From Pseudonocardia sp. ICBG1293 (GTDB lineage: Bacteria; Actinomycetota; Actinomycetes; Mycobacteriales; Pseudonocardiaceae): DNA of 64,000 bases. The stretch is taken from NCBI RefSeq assembly GCF_020131355.1, contig NZ_JAHLEL010000022.1, positions 51,335-115,334 on the forward strand, read 5' to 3'. The notes beneath the pieces are model-generated. The model saw nothing but the letters and a program-made list of their open reading frames with translations. It searched no databases and was not told the origin of the DNA. Of this stretch, positions 36,976 through 45,842 are shown piece by piece (position 1 is the stretch's first letter; every line of letters starts with the position of its first letter). Both the position numbers and the translations under genes were made by a program.

Positions 36976-37515
36976 GCATGTCCTCCAGGTAGTGCTGGTA
37001 CTCGAATACGAAGGGGGAGCCCGTACCAGCTGTAACGAGACCTTTCAGTCAGAGGAACTGCAGGTCAAAGACGATCACCCAGGAGCGGCGTGGCGACTGC
37101 GCATCGGCGCTGCAGCCTGTGATGGTTCCTTCGTGTGGGTGATGACCGGGGGCGACGGCGCTGAGGGAGGGTCACGCACTGTGCCCACGGTCTGAGGTCA
37201 AGCCTCTACGTCCTCGGTCCCCTCCCCGCTTCCTCCTCCGCCGCCTGGCCAGCGGTACGGGCAGCAGCGGCCGTGCCGACTCCGGAGGTCGCTGCGCCGA
37301 CAGGCTCCCTGCAGCAGCCCCTGCTCGGATCGGGGTCTTCGCCGCCGGCGCCAACTGGACCGGCTCCGAGGCCTGGGTTCCGCGGTTGCTGTCCGGTGAA
37401 GGTGCGGGGACTGCGCTCCCCCGCTGAACTCCCAGTTCACCGGCACCTGGGGCACCGCCGACCCCCGGTTCTGGGCCGGCGTCGCCGTCGCCGCCCGCCT
37501 GCGGAACCAGACCCG
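36976..37515. other. No convincing gene
   Basis: 540 bp between the divergent chaplin-like and recombinase genes. It presumably contains both promoters and possibly an attachment site for the recombinase, but I could not see paired direct repeats. Confidence 0.4.
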
Positions 37516-38637
37516 ATGACCAGCCCGCCGCCGACCCCGGCCCCGCGGCCCGGTCCCGAGCACAGCACGGAGCACTGCACGGACGCCGCCGCGGCGTCCC
37601 CCGACGGTCTACCCCGGGTCGTGGAGCCGGCGCCGGCCGGACCGACCGGTCTGATGGCCGACCCACCGTTGACCGCCGACGAGGCCGCCTACATCGCCGC
37701 GGCACGGGCGGACAACACCCGCCGCGGCTACCGGTCGGTGTGGGCCGGGTTCACCGGCTTCTGCCGCGACCACGGCCTCGAGGCGATGCCCGCGGCCCCC
37801 GCCACCGTCTCCGGCTACCTGATCGCGCTCGCCCAGGCCGGCGCCAAGGTCACCACCATCGGCAAGCACCTCTCGGCGATCCGCGCCGCGCATCGGGCTG
37901 CCAACCAGCCTGACCCCGCGGTCACCTCCCGAGTCACTGCGGTCATGGAAGGCATCCGTCGCAGCCATGGAGAACCTCCCGACCAGGCCCCGCCGCTGAT
38001 GCCGCCGCAGCTCGACGCCGCGATCGCCGCCTGCCCACTCGTGCGGAGTTGGAAGAACCGCCCCGACGAACCCGCCCTCGCCGGCGCCCGGGACCGAGCG
38101 CTGCTGCTGATCGGGTTCTGGGGCGCGCTGCGCCGATCCGAGCTCGCCGCGCTCACCGTCGAACAGATTGGCCCCGAACGGCTGCTGCGCAGCGGCCGCC
38201 GCGGACGGGTGATGCCCCTGCCCCGGTCCAAGACCAACCAGACCGGCGACAAGCCCGAGCTGGTCGGGCTGCCCCGCGCCGAGCGCCCCGAGCACTGCCC
38301 GCTCACCGCGCTGGACACCTGGCTCGAACTGTCCGGGATCACCACCGGCCCGGTGCTACGCAAGGTCTCCACCGGCAACCGGGCCCTGAACCAGCCGCTA
38401 CACCCCGAGTCGATCAACAACCTCGTCCACGCCGCCACCACTCGCGCCGGGCTGCCCGACGGCCCCTACAGCGCGCACTCGCTGCGCGCCGGGTTCGTCA
38501 CCTACGCCCACCTGCGCGGCGCCACCGACCGCGCGATCGCCCACCAGACCCGCCACCGCTCCATGGACACCATCACCGACTACATCCGTGTCGACGACGT
38601 GTTCGTCGACAACGCCGTGCTGCACATCGACTGGTAG
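37516..38637 (+). CDS. Tyrosine recombinase/integrase
   Basis: 373 residues from ATG 37516 (Pro-rich first 60 residues). SAM-like core-binding domain NTRRGYRSVWAGFTGFCRDH, then the catalytic domain: first Arg in WGALRRSELAALTVEQI, HSLRAGFVTYAHLRG (HxxR), TRHRSMDTITDYIRVDD with the nucleophilic Tyr. This is a single-unit integrase of the type found on actinobacterial plasmids and integrative elements. No adjacent tRNA gene is visible. Confidence 0.88.
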   Translation: MTSPPPTPAPRPGPEHSTEHCTDAAAASPDGLPRVVEPAPAGPTGLMADPPLTADEAAYIAAARADNTRRGYRSVWAGFTGFCRDHGLEAMPAAPATVSGYLIALAQAGAKVTTIGKHLSAIRAAHRAANQPDPAVTSRVTAVMEGIRRSHGEPPDQAPPLMPPQLDAAIAACPLVRSWKNRPDEPALAGARDRALLLIGFWGALRRSELAALTVEQIGPERLLRSGRRGRVMPLPRSKTNQTGDKPELVGLPRAERPEHCPLTALDTWLELSGITTGPVLRKVSTGNRALNQPLHPESINNLVHAATTRAGLPDGPYSAHSLRAGFVTYAHLRGATDRAIAHQTRHRSMDTITDYIRVDDVFVDNAVLHIDW

Positions 38638-38706
38638 TCCCCAGCTGCGAAGTTGCATCGGATGCAACATCTCCGCACGAGAAGAGGGGGCCCTGTAAGA
38701 ACATCG

Positions 38707-39085
38707 GCTCTGGCACAGGTGCGGTGGTGCCGCGGCGCGTCACGTTCGGGTGGCGCGCTGGCTCTGTGATCATCCCGCTATCCCGCTGGTGCAATCCTGC
38801 TCTTGGGGAGGCGCTGTTCCCCGGGCTGTCGTCCCTGGTCATCGAAGAGGTCCTCGCCAGCGGCTCCGTCCTGCAGCTCACGGCGCGCAGCGCTATGGCC
38901 TCGACAGCTGCCGCTGCCGCCCACCCCCACACCACCGGTGTTGAGCGTCGTCGAAGTCGCCCTGCGTCGCGGACGCCCGCTACATGACCATGGTGATCGA
39001 TCCGGTCACCTACCGCCGGATCGACGTGCTGCCCGACCGCCGGGCCGCGACCCTGGCCGCGTGGCTACGTGATCGGCCGGTTCTG
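38707..39085 (+). pseudogene. ISL3-family remnant with internal deletion
   Basis: The left end GGCTCTGGCACAG (38707) and LFPGLSSLVIEEVLASGSVL match the ISL3 copy at 22658. The middle is deleted, and fragments of the catalytic domain (YMTMVIDPVTYRRIDVLPDR, about 38982 on) follow in another frame. Too short to be active. Confidence 0.75.
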
Positions 39086-39294
39086 GCGGCGGGCATTGGG
39101 CCGGTGGTGACGGAGCCACCGCGTCCCCGCAGTAGAGCCCTCGTGGGAAGGTGATCGTCCCGGCGAGGAGTCCGGCCCCGCACCGGGATCGGCGGGGCCG
39201 CACAGTACAAAGCCCCGGTCGCGTGACCTACGAGGGTCAGAGGCTTCCGGGGCTATTCGCCGACCATGCTACACCGGGACACGGGAGGCTGCGA

Positions 39295-39963
39295 GTGGTG
39301 GACGTCGGCGACTGGATCGAGCAGTGGCTTTCCCGACCCCGGTTCGCCGTCTATCTCGCCGAGGCCGACGGCGACCGCGCCCGAGCTCTCGCACTGTACG
39401 ACTGGAACGCCCGCGCGGCCGCGGCGTTCCTCCACGACATCGGACACCTCGAGGTTGGGCTCCGGAACGCCTACGACCGCGCGCTTTCCGCCCGCGACCG
39501 GCCCGGGGACCCGCACTGGGTGTACGAGCCGACCCGGCACTTCCCGGCGCGTATCCGGGGCAGCAAGGACGCGAACTGGTGGCCGCGGAACGAGATCGCG
39601 ATCGCGATCGACAAGGCCCGCAGGAACGGCGGCGGCGCACGCCCGGCGTCGGGCAAGGTGGTCGCCGAGCTGAATTTCGGGTTCTGGTCCGGGCTGACCA
39701 CGGCAGGCCACGAGGGCCCCGTCTGGCGACGTCGCCTGCACCGTGCGTTCCCCCGCGGCACCGACCGGACCGCCGTGCACGAACCGGTCGACCGCCTCCG
39801 CAGGCTCCGGAACCGTGCGGCGCACAACGAGTCGATTCTCCGCATACCGCTCGCCGACCGGCACGCCGACCTGCTCGCGGTCGCCGACCTGCTGTCGCCG
39901 AAGCTGCGCGGCCACATTGCCGACCGGTCCCCAGTCCCGGCGGTGCTCGCCGATCGGCCCTGA
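39295..39963 (+). CDS. Abi-like HEPN-domain protein
   Basis: About 222 residues from a GTG preceded by GGGAGG; an upstream extension to 39151 has no supporting ribosome site. Abi_2/AbiD-like pattern: ALYDWNARAAAAFLHDIGHL, EVGLRNAYDRAL, ELNFGFWSGLT, and the HEPN RNase signature R-N-x3-H in RLRRLRNRAAHNE. HEPN Abi proteins cut RNA on phage infection or act as toxins; no obvious antitoxin gene adjoins it. Confidence 0.75.
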   Translation: MVDVGDWIEQWLSRPRFAVYLAEADGDRARALALYDWNARAAAAFLHDIGHLEVGLRNAYDRALSARDRPGDPHWVYEPTRHFPARIRGSKDANWWPRNEIAIAIDKARRNGGGARPASGKVVAELNFGFWSGLTTAGHEGPVWRRRLHRAFPRGTDRTAVHEPVDRLRRLRNRAAHNESILRIPLADRHADLLAVADLLSPKLRGHIADRSPVPAVLADRP

Positions 39964-40127
39964 CCGGGCCGCTGCTGCCCGGCGATCACGGCGGCGATCC
40001 TCGGTCAGTCGACGGCGCGTGCGGAGTGCCGGCGAGTTCAGGAGACCGCGGGGACGCCAACGCCCGAACCCGGCCAAGCGGGAAATGATGCCGCCCGCTC
40101 TGCCGTGAGGGCTGACATGATCGAAAG

Positions 40128-40890
40128 ATGGCTTCCGCCCCAATCGCCACCGCCACCGAACTCCTCGCTCGCGCTCATGACGGTGTGCTGCTCTACGGAC
40201 TGACACCGCCACGACAGTCCAGTACCCGCGAACAGGCCGACAGCATCGCCGCCGCGGCCCTGACGCGGCTCGAGTCGGTGCATGTCGATGGACTCATCCT
40301 CTACGACGTGGACGCCGAGGCCGACCGCACCGAGGCGCCACGACCGTTCCCGTTCATGCCGATGATGGACCCGGCCGACTTCCTCGATCACCACCTCGCC
40401 GGCTGGGCCGGCTCGGTGATCGTCTACCGCGCCGTGGGCAAGTACGGCGCCGACCAGCTGGACCAGTGGCTGGGGGAAGCCGACCAAGGCAGGGTGCTCA
40501 CCGTGCTGGTCGGCGCGGCCTCCCGGCACCAGGTGGTCCGGACGAGCCTGCCGGAAGCATACCGGCGACACGCCGCTCTGCCCCGTCCGCCGCGGATGGG
40601 CGGCGTCGTCATCGCCGAACGTCATGCCGAAGCCGGCACAGAGCACCTGCGGATGCTGCGCAAGCAGGAGGCCGGCTGCGAGTTCTTCGTCTCGCAGATC
40701 TGCTACGACCTGAACCGCACCTGCAACCTGCTGTCCGACTACGCCCACAACTGCCGCGACCAAGGCCTGGACCCACGCCCGGTGGTGCTGACCCTGGCCC
40801 CCTGTGGGTCCGCGAAGACCCTGGAGTTCATGACCTGGCTCGGCATCGAGGTCCCGCGATGGCTCCGTGCCGAGATCAACCGCGGTGCTC
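40128..40890 (+). pseudogene. Methylenetetrahydrofolate reductase-like protein, 3'-truncated
   Basis: From ATG 40128 (MASAPIATATELLARAHDG): LLYGLTPPR, VDGLILYDVDAEADR, RPFPFMPMMDPADFLDHHLA and VIVYRAVGKYGADQLDQWL resemble the (beta/alpha)8 barrel of MTHFR-related proteins of unknown role. The similarity ends near WLRAEINRG (about 40890), where a different gene's remnant begins. Confidence 0.6.
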
Positions 40891-40967
40891 GGCCACCGTC
40901 GTCGCCTCGAAGTCCCGCGAGGCCGACGAGCCCCAGCGCCGCGACGATCACACAGGTCACCCGACAT

Positions 40968-41562
40968 CGCCCCCAGCAAGGTCGCGGTCATCGGGCACTC
41001 ACGCGGCGGCAAGGCCGCCCTCTGGGCAGGCGCTCAAGACACCCGCCTGCCCGTGGTGATCTCCAACAACTCCGGTTCCACCGGCGCGAAGCTGGCCCGC
41101 CGTGACGACAGCGGTGAGTCGATCTCTGCGATCACCGAGCAGTTCCCTCATTGGTTCCCCGACACCTACCGGCGTTACGCCGGCAACGTTGAGTCGCTCC
41201 CGGTCGATCAGAACCAGCTCCTTGCACTGGTCGCGCCCGGCCGCGTCGTGGTCGGCAGTGCCACCGACGACGGCAACGCCGATCCCCAAGGAGAGTTCCT
41301 GGCCTACCTCGGTGCGGCCCCTGTCTACGAGCTCTATGGCCTCGGCGACACCGGGCTGCCCTCTGAGAGCTGGCCGCCCACCGAGAACGAAGCCTTCCGA
41401 GGTCCGGGAATGAGTTACCACCTCCGGTCGGGCAGTCACGGCCTCGAGGAGACCGACTGGGATATGTACCTCGGGGGGCGATCTCTTCGAAAGGTAGCCC
41501 TACCGGCGCGGGCGATCTCAGTCGACGAGATTCGGCACCGCTATAGGCGGCTGACCAGGTAG
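40968..41562 (+). pseudogene. CE15 glucuronoyl esterase-like C-terminal fragment
   Basis: In-frame segment SKVAVIGHSRGGKAALWAGA (nucleophile Ser in GHSRGG), NNSGSTGAKLARRDDSGESI, QFPHWFPDTYRRYAG, LPVDQNQLLALVAPGRVVVG and ADPQGEFLAYLGA is characteristic of carbohydrate esterase family 15, catalytic His near SGSHGLEETDWDMYL. The secretion signal and N-terminal half are missing. Confidence 0.75.
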
Positions 41563-41572
41563 TTGCCTCTGC

Positions 41573-42235
41573 TCATCGGCGTCGGCGATGACCCCTGGTG
41601 TAGACCGCTTCGAGCGCGACGGCCACCAGTGCACTCCGCGAAGCTGCGCCGGAGTTCTCGACAAGCCGGTCGATCACAGTGAGCTCGGCGGCCGTCGCAC
41701 GAAAGGTGAAGGGCACCGTTCGCTCTTCGGGTGAGATCGACCGCGGTCGTGTGCGGCCCGGGCGTGAGCCGAAGAGGCTGGTAGCGGGCCGCTGATGCCG
41801 GTTCTGACGGGCTATCAGCTCCACGAGTTGGTGCCGGGTGCGGTCGAGAGCGTCGAAGACCAGCTCAGCATTCGTTCGGCGATCCCTCTTCCGGAGTGCG
41901 TCGAGAGCCTCTCGGACGGCCGGTGCGACGTAGACGATGGACTGGGAGGTTGCCGTAGAGCCGGAGCCTGTCTCAGGACTCGGGTCAGCGACATCCTGTG
42001 CATCGGAGTGCTGCTCCACGCCCCCGGCTGGCCCGGCTGCGGTCCCAGTGGCCGGCTCCACCACCGACGGGGTCTCAGGCTGCTCGCCCCCTTGACGCTC
42101 AGTCACTGGCTCCGCCTCAACGGGTGCAGCGGGTGATGCGGCCGTCGTGGCAGGCTCTGTCGCTCGGCGCGCTGGCCGCTCGCCGGGACGGACCAACCCT
42201 CGGGCCGACTGACCGAACGAATCCGCCAGGCTCAT
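41573..42235 (-). CDS. Ribbon-helix-helix-type DNA-binding protein
   Basis: 220 residues from an ATG overlapping the preceding stop (ATGA). It has a Pro/Glu-rich N-terminal half, then two RHH-like segments: QSIVYVAPAVREALDALRKR with RRTNAELVFDALDRTRHQLV, and VPFTFRATAAELTVIDRLVE with GAASRSALVAVALEAVYTRG. Such proteins serve in plasmid partition or copy control. Coupled to the truncated gene at its right. Confidence 0.6.
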   Translation of the reverse strand: MSLADSFGQSARGLVRPGERPARRATEPATTAASPAAPVEAEPVTERQGGEQPETPSVVEPATGTAAGPAGGVEQHSDAQDVADPSPETGSGSTATSQSIVYVAPAVREALDALRKRDRRTNAELVFDALDRTRHQLVELIARQNRHQRPATSLFGSRPGRTRPRSISPEERTVPFTFRATAAELTVIDRLVENSGAASRSALVAVALEAVYTRGHRRRR

Positions 42236-42649
42236 CAGGACACCTCTTCCTCGTTGCTGGCGTTCGTCGCCTCGACCTCTTCGGCCGCCCGCAAGACGGT
42301 CAGGACCTCGAGCGCAAGATTCCGGTAGTCGCCCGCGACCGACGCCGCAGTGGCAGAGATCCTGGGCCCCGCACGCTTGCCGTCCCGCAGCTCCTGCCAC
42401 CACGACGGCTGGTCGGCCAGGTCTTCCTCCAGCTCATGTGCAAGCCGACCCAGTCGTCGGCCGTCCTGGGCCGTCTTCTCGCTGAAGCGGATGAAGGCTG
42501 CGAACAGTGGTGACTGCCCACCGAACGCCTCTTCGATCTGACCGCGGACCTCGTCGTGGATGCTCGTCGATCGGACGCCCGTCCCGAACAAGACCGCCCC
42601 GAGGAGGCTCAGACCGGTGTTGTACTGCTGGGCCACGGTAAAGCGCTTA
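42235..42649 (-). pseudogene. Hypothetical protein, 5'-truncated at a MITE
   Basis: The frame RFTVAQQYNTGLSLLGAVLF ... DEVRGQIEEAFGGQSP ends ATNASNEEEVS and overlaps the RHH gene. Its N-terminus is cut off at the MITE starting 42650. Perhaps a partition or replication accessory protein; not recognised. Confidence 0.5.
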
Positions 42650-42770
42650 GAGGTCATTTCAGAACGAGGTCGACGTGTCTGTTGTAGACGACAAGCGGCT
42701 ATCTGACCTGCCGTTTGATCTGTCGTCGAGGGGTCAATGGAAACTCGACAAGTCGTTCTGAAACGACCTC
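42650..42770 (-). mobile_element. 121-bp MITE, copy 13, at a junction
   Basis: Left flank TTA and right flank TAA do not match. It separates the truncated partition-type gene from the secreted-protein cassette region. Confidence 0.95.
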
Positions 42771-42968
42771 TAAGTGCGCCATCACCCCGACCAACGCAAA
42801 AACGACAGAATATGCAAACACCGCGACCGCAATCCTAAAAGGACAAATCCGACGATGCTCCTCACTCGCGGGGAAACTTCTCTCCTGGCGAGGATCTTCC
42901 GTAGTCGAGTAGTTGCGTCACCCAGTCGATCTTGACGCTCATACGGCTGTCATGTTCGGATCCGGCGG

Positions 42969-43532
42969 GTGAACACAAAGAGGTGCATCCAACGCGTCAT
43001 CACCCTGGCACTGGTCGTAGCCACCCCCATGAGCATGACCACCGGATTCGCTGCCGCGGCACCCACCCAGACAGCGATCTCGCCAGCTGGGATCAGCAGA
43101 ACGGCGGCGACACCTGCTGTCCCACTCCCACCCGGTGCTAGCGATGAAGAGATCGGGCGGGCGCTGGAGTGGATCGCGACCGAGCTGGAACGAGCCCTGG
43201 CATCAGTCCCGGCAGATCAGCGCGACAACCCGCACGCCGTCCGGGACGCACTCCTGCGAAACGCCTCCCACGATCGACTCAACCCCGCCGGGGTCGCGGC
43301 CTGCGTCGCCGCACTGGGCGAATTCATCATCACCACCGGAATCCCCGCAGCGAAGATCATCAAGATCATCCGTAGCGCTAAGGCGCTTTACGGATCATGG
43401 AAGGCCGCGCTCGACGCCGCGCGACATAACCCTGATGCATCGGTACTCGGCGAGGAGGCACTCACGATCCTCCAGAAAATTATCGGCATCGACGGCGTCA
43501 TCGCCAAGTGCGGAGACATGGCGCAGCGGTGA
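42969..43532 (+). CDS. Secreted small protein of a toxin/immunity-like pair, paralogue 1
   Basis: 187 residues, GTG start. Signal peptide KRCIQRVITLALVVATPMSM ... AAA. The mature protein has a variable N-terminal half, then a conserved region: VAACVAALGEFIITTGIPAA, KIIKIIRSAKALYGSWKAAL, ALTILQKIIGIDGVIAKCG. The two cysteines bracket this region in all three paralogues. The Gly/Ala-rich amphipathic helices suggest membrane activity. Overlaps the membrane-protein gene (GTGA). Upstream DNA shares TCTTGACG and GTTCGGATCCGG-like segments with the other paralogues. Confidence 0.7.
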   Translation: MNTKRCIQRVITLALVVATPMSMTTGFAAAAPTQTAISPAGISRTAATPAVPLPPGASDEEIGRALEWIATELERALASVPADQRDNPHAVRDALLRNASHDRLNPAGVAACVAALGEFIITTGIPAAKIIKIIRSAKALYGSWKAALDAARHNPDASVLGEEALTILQKIIGIDGVIAKCGDMAQR

Positions 43533-43931
43533 ACGATAAAGGCTCCTCGAAGTCGAGGTTTCTCATTAAAGGGAAATGGATCGGAATAGCCACCCTGGTC
43601 GCCATCGAGTTCATCGGCACCCTCCCCGTACTGGCGGGAACGCTGCTCGCCGGCGCAATATTCTCCCGGAGACAGACACCGGCAGTACCGGGTCGATCAT
43701 TTTTTCGGATGATCGCGTCGGCCGCGCTATCCTACTTGCTCATGAATCCGGTTGCCACTCTCGGAAAGGTCGCCTGGCGATCATGTCGGCCCGACCCAGA
43801 AAATCAGGCATGGCAACGACATGAAGCCGCCTACGCCACCCGCATACTCGGCTGCACCCTCCTAGCCGGACGCCTGGTCGGACTCCGCAGCACCCCGTTG
43901 CTGACCCACGCCCTCACGGCCACCTTCTTTA

Positions 43932-44052
43932 GAGGTCGTTTCAGAACGACTTGTCGAGTTTCCATTGACCCCTCGACGACAGATCAAACGGCAGGTCAGA
44001 TAGCCGCTTGTCGTCTACAACAGACACGTCGACCTCGTTCTGAAATGACCTC
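43932..44052 (+). mobile_element. 121-bp MITE, copy 14
   Basis: TTA on both flanks; directly abuts IS-a copy 2. Confidence 0.97.
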
Positions 44053-44119
44053 TTAGACGTCGTTTCAGAAGTGGTGGGCCCGGTTCTGCCGGTGACGGCG
44101 GGGCTGGCAGCATCGGCTG

Positions 44120-44713
44120 ATGGTCGCGCCTCGTGTGTCTGAGAAGACGAAGATTTTCGAGTTGGAGATCGTCCTGACCGAGGTGGTGCCGGCGGTCCGG
44201 CGTCGGGTGCAGGTGCCGGGCGAGGTCGACTTGGCGGTGTTGCACGAGGTGGTGCAGTCAGTGATGGGCTGGACGAACTCTCATCTGCACGAGTTCGAGA
44301 TCGTCGGGCGCCGCTACGGGATCCCAGACCCGGACTGGCCCGGACAGGATGTCGCCGACGAGACGAAAGAGAAGCTGTTTCGGCTGGTCAAGGCTGGTGA
44401 CCGGTTCGGTTACGTCTACGACTTCGGTGACAACTGGGCCCACGAGATCACCGTCGAGGCGGTCGCGGCCGTCGAGCCGGGAGTGTGCTATCCGCGATGC
44501 GTCGCCGGGCAGGGGGCGTGCCCGCCCGAGGACGTCGGCGGGATCGGGGGGTATGAGGACTTCCAGGCCGTGCTCGCCGACCCTGACCATCCCGACCGCG
44601 CCGAGCGCCTGGAGTGGGCGGGCGGGCCGTTCGACCCGCACCGCTTCGACCCTGACGAGGCCGACCGGGCCTTGGAGTGGCTGGCCTGGCGGCCGCTGGC
44701 CCCGACCTCGTAG
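44120..44713 (+). CDS. pRiA4b ORF-3-like passenger protein, copy 2
   Basis: Protein identical to the copy at 34552 (197 residues). The nearest difference is one synonymous base in the codon run for AVLHEVV. Confidence 0.88.
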   Translation: MVAPRVSEKTKIFELEIVLTEVVPAVRRRVQVPGEVDLAVLHEVVQSVMGWTNSHLHEFEIVGRRYGIPDPDWPGQDVADETKEKLFRLVKAGDRFGYVYDFGDNWAHEITVEAVAAVEPGVCYPRCVAGQGACPPEDVGGIGGYEDFQAVLADPDHPDRAERLEWAGGPFDPHRFDPDEADRALEWLAWRPLAPTS

Positions 44714-44744
44714 GCGAGTGCCTCAGCGAGGGCTGGGTCGACCA

Positions 44745-45590
44745 TCACTTCGGCTTCGGCTTCGGCTTGGTGAGGCGGCGGTGGCAGATCAGGGCGCAGG
44801 CCAGCGATAACAGCGCGGTGATCGTGGATTCGGCGCGGTCGTAGCGCAGCGCGAGGCGGCGGAAGTCCAGCAGCCAGGACATGGTGCACTCGACGACCCA
44901 GCGGACCCGCCCGAGCCGGGTGGAGTCCTCGATCCCGCGCCGGGCGATCCGCACCCCGATCCCACGCCCACTCAGGTAGCGGCGGCAGCGGGGATAGTCG
45001 TAGCCCTTGTCGGCGTGCACCTTGTCCGGCCGACGTCGCGGACGCCCCGGCTGTCCCGCCCGTTCGCGGACGCCGGGGTTGGTGTCCAGCAGCGGGGCGA
45101 GCATCCGACTGTCGTGGGTGTTCGCCCCGGTGACCAGCGCATGCAGCGGGAGCCCGCCTCGGTCGCAGAGCACGTGGTACTTGCTGCCCGCCTTCCCGCG
45201 ATCGGTCGGCGAGGGCCCGGTGGCCTCGCCGCGGCGCTTGGCCCGCACGCTCACGCTGTCCACCGCCGCCCGCGACCAGTCCAGCAGGCCCTGCTGGGCG
45301 AGGCGGTCGAGCATCACCCGGTGCAGCTGGGCCCAGACCCCGGCCTGCTGCCACTGCCGTAGCCGCCGCCAGCAGGTCACTCCGGACCCACAGCCGAGCT
45401 CGGCGGGCAGCGCGTTCCAGCTGATCCCGGTCTTGAGCACGAACACGATCCCGGCCAGAGCGGCCCGATCCGGCACCCGCGGACGGCCTGTCCGTCCCCG
45501 CTTGTGCTTGCGCGGCTTGGGCAGCAGCGGCTCCACCAGCGCCCACAGCTCGTCGCTCACCAATCGCTCGACACAAGATCGCCGCGCCAC
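44745..45590 (-). CDS. IS5-family transposase of IS-a, copy 2
   Basis: 281 residues with one replacement next to the catalytic Glu: VVECTMSW instead of VVERTMSW. The Arg after the catalytic Glu is conserved in IS5 transposases (E-R), so this copy may be impaired. Confidence 0.9.
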   Translation of the reverse strand: MARRSCVERLVSDELWALVEPLLPKPRKHKRGRTGRPRVPDRAALAGIVFVLKTGISWNALPAELGCGSGVTCWRRLRQWQQAGVWAQLHRVMLDRLAQQGLLDWSRAAVDSVSVRAKRRGEATGPSPTDRGKAGSKYHVLCDRGGLPLHALVTGANTHDSRMLAPLLDTNPGVRERAGQPGRPRRRPDKVHADKGYDYPRCRRYLSGRGIGVRIARRGIEDSTRLGRVRWVVECTMSWLLDFRRLALRYDRAESTITALLSLACALICHRRLTKPKPKPK

Positions 45591-45842
45591 GACCGGACAT
45601 GATCAGCTACCAGCGCCGATCCACACAGGACCGACACGCCGACTTCTGAAACGACCTCTAAGAAGGAGTTTTGGGGGCCGATTTTGGTTGTCATGGGGTT
45701 GGCCGGGTGGGGGTGCGCGGCGTCGGTCCATGAGGCCGATCATGGCCCACTTGATCACCTCTTCGGAGTATCTGGGTGATCTTAGGATTGAATGGTAGTG
45801 GCTCCGGTTCGGTGTTCGCGGTGCTGATGTCGGTACTTGTTG

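Larger units (their letters stand above)
44056..45658 (-). mobile_element. IS-a, copy 2 (1603 bp)
   Basis: Same length and ends as copy 1, inverted. Flanks TTA / TAA. Deleting element plus TA (not TAA) restores the host reading frame, which supports a 2-bp duplication for IS-a. I see about two base differences from the other copies. Confidence 0.93.
43529..45779 (+). pseudogene. Membrane protein partner of paralogue 1, split by MITE and IS-a
   Basis: Starts at a GTG overlapping the secreted gene. Hydrophobic segments: WIGIATLVAIEFIGTLPVLA and SAALSYLLMNPVATLG. After HALTATFF come MITE copy 14 and IS-a copy 2. Removing MITE+TTA and IS-a+TA joins ...ATFFKKEFWGPILVVMGLAG... and a stop at 45777-45779, a 174-codon frame. 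Candidate immunity or transporter protein for the secreted partner; not homologous by eye to the other two partners. Confidence 0.6.

Noticed and set aside
36976..37515. Attachment site for the tyrosine recombinase
   Set aside because: No paired direct repeats or tRNA 3' end could be identified near the gene.
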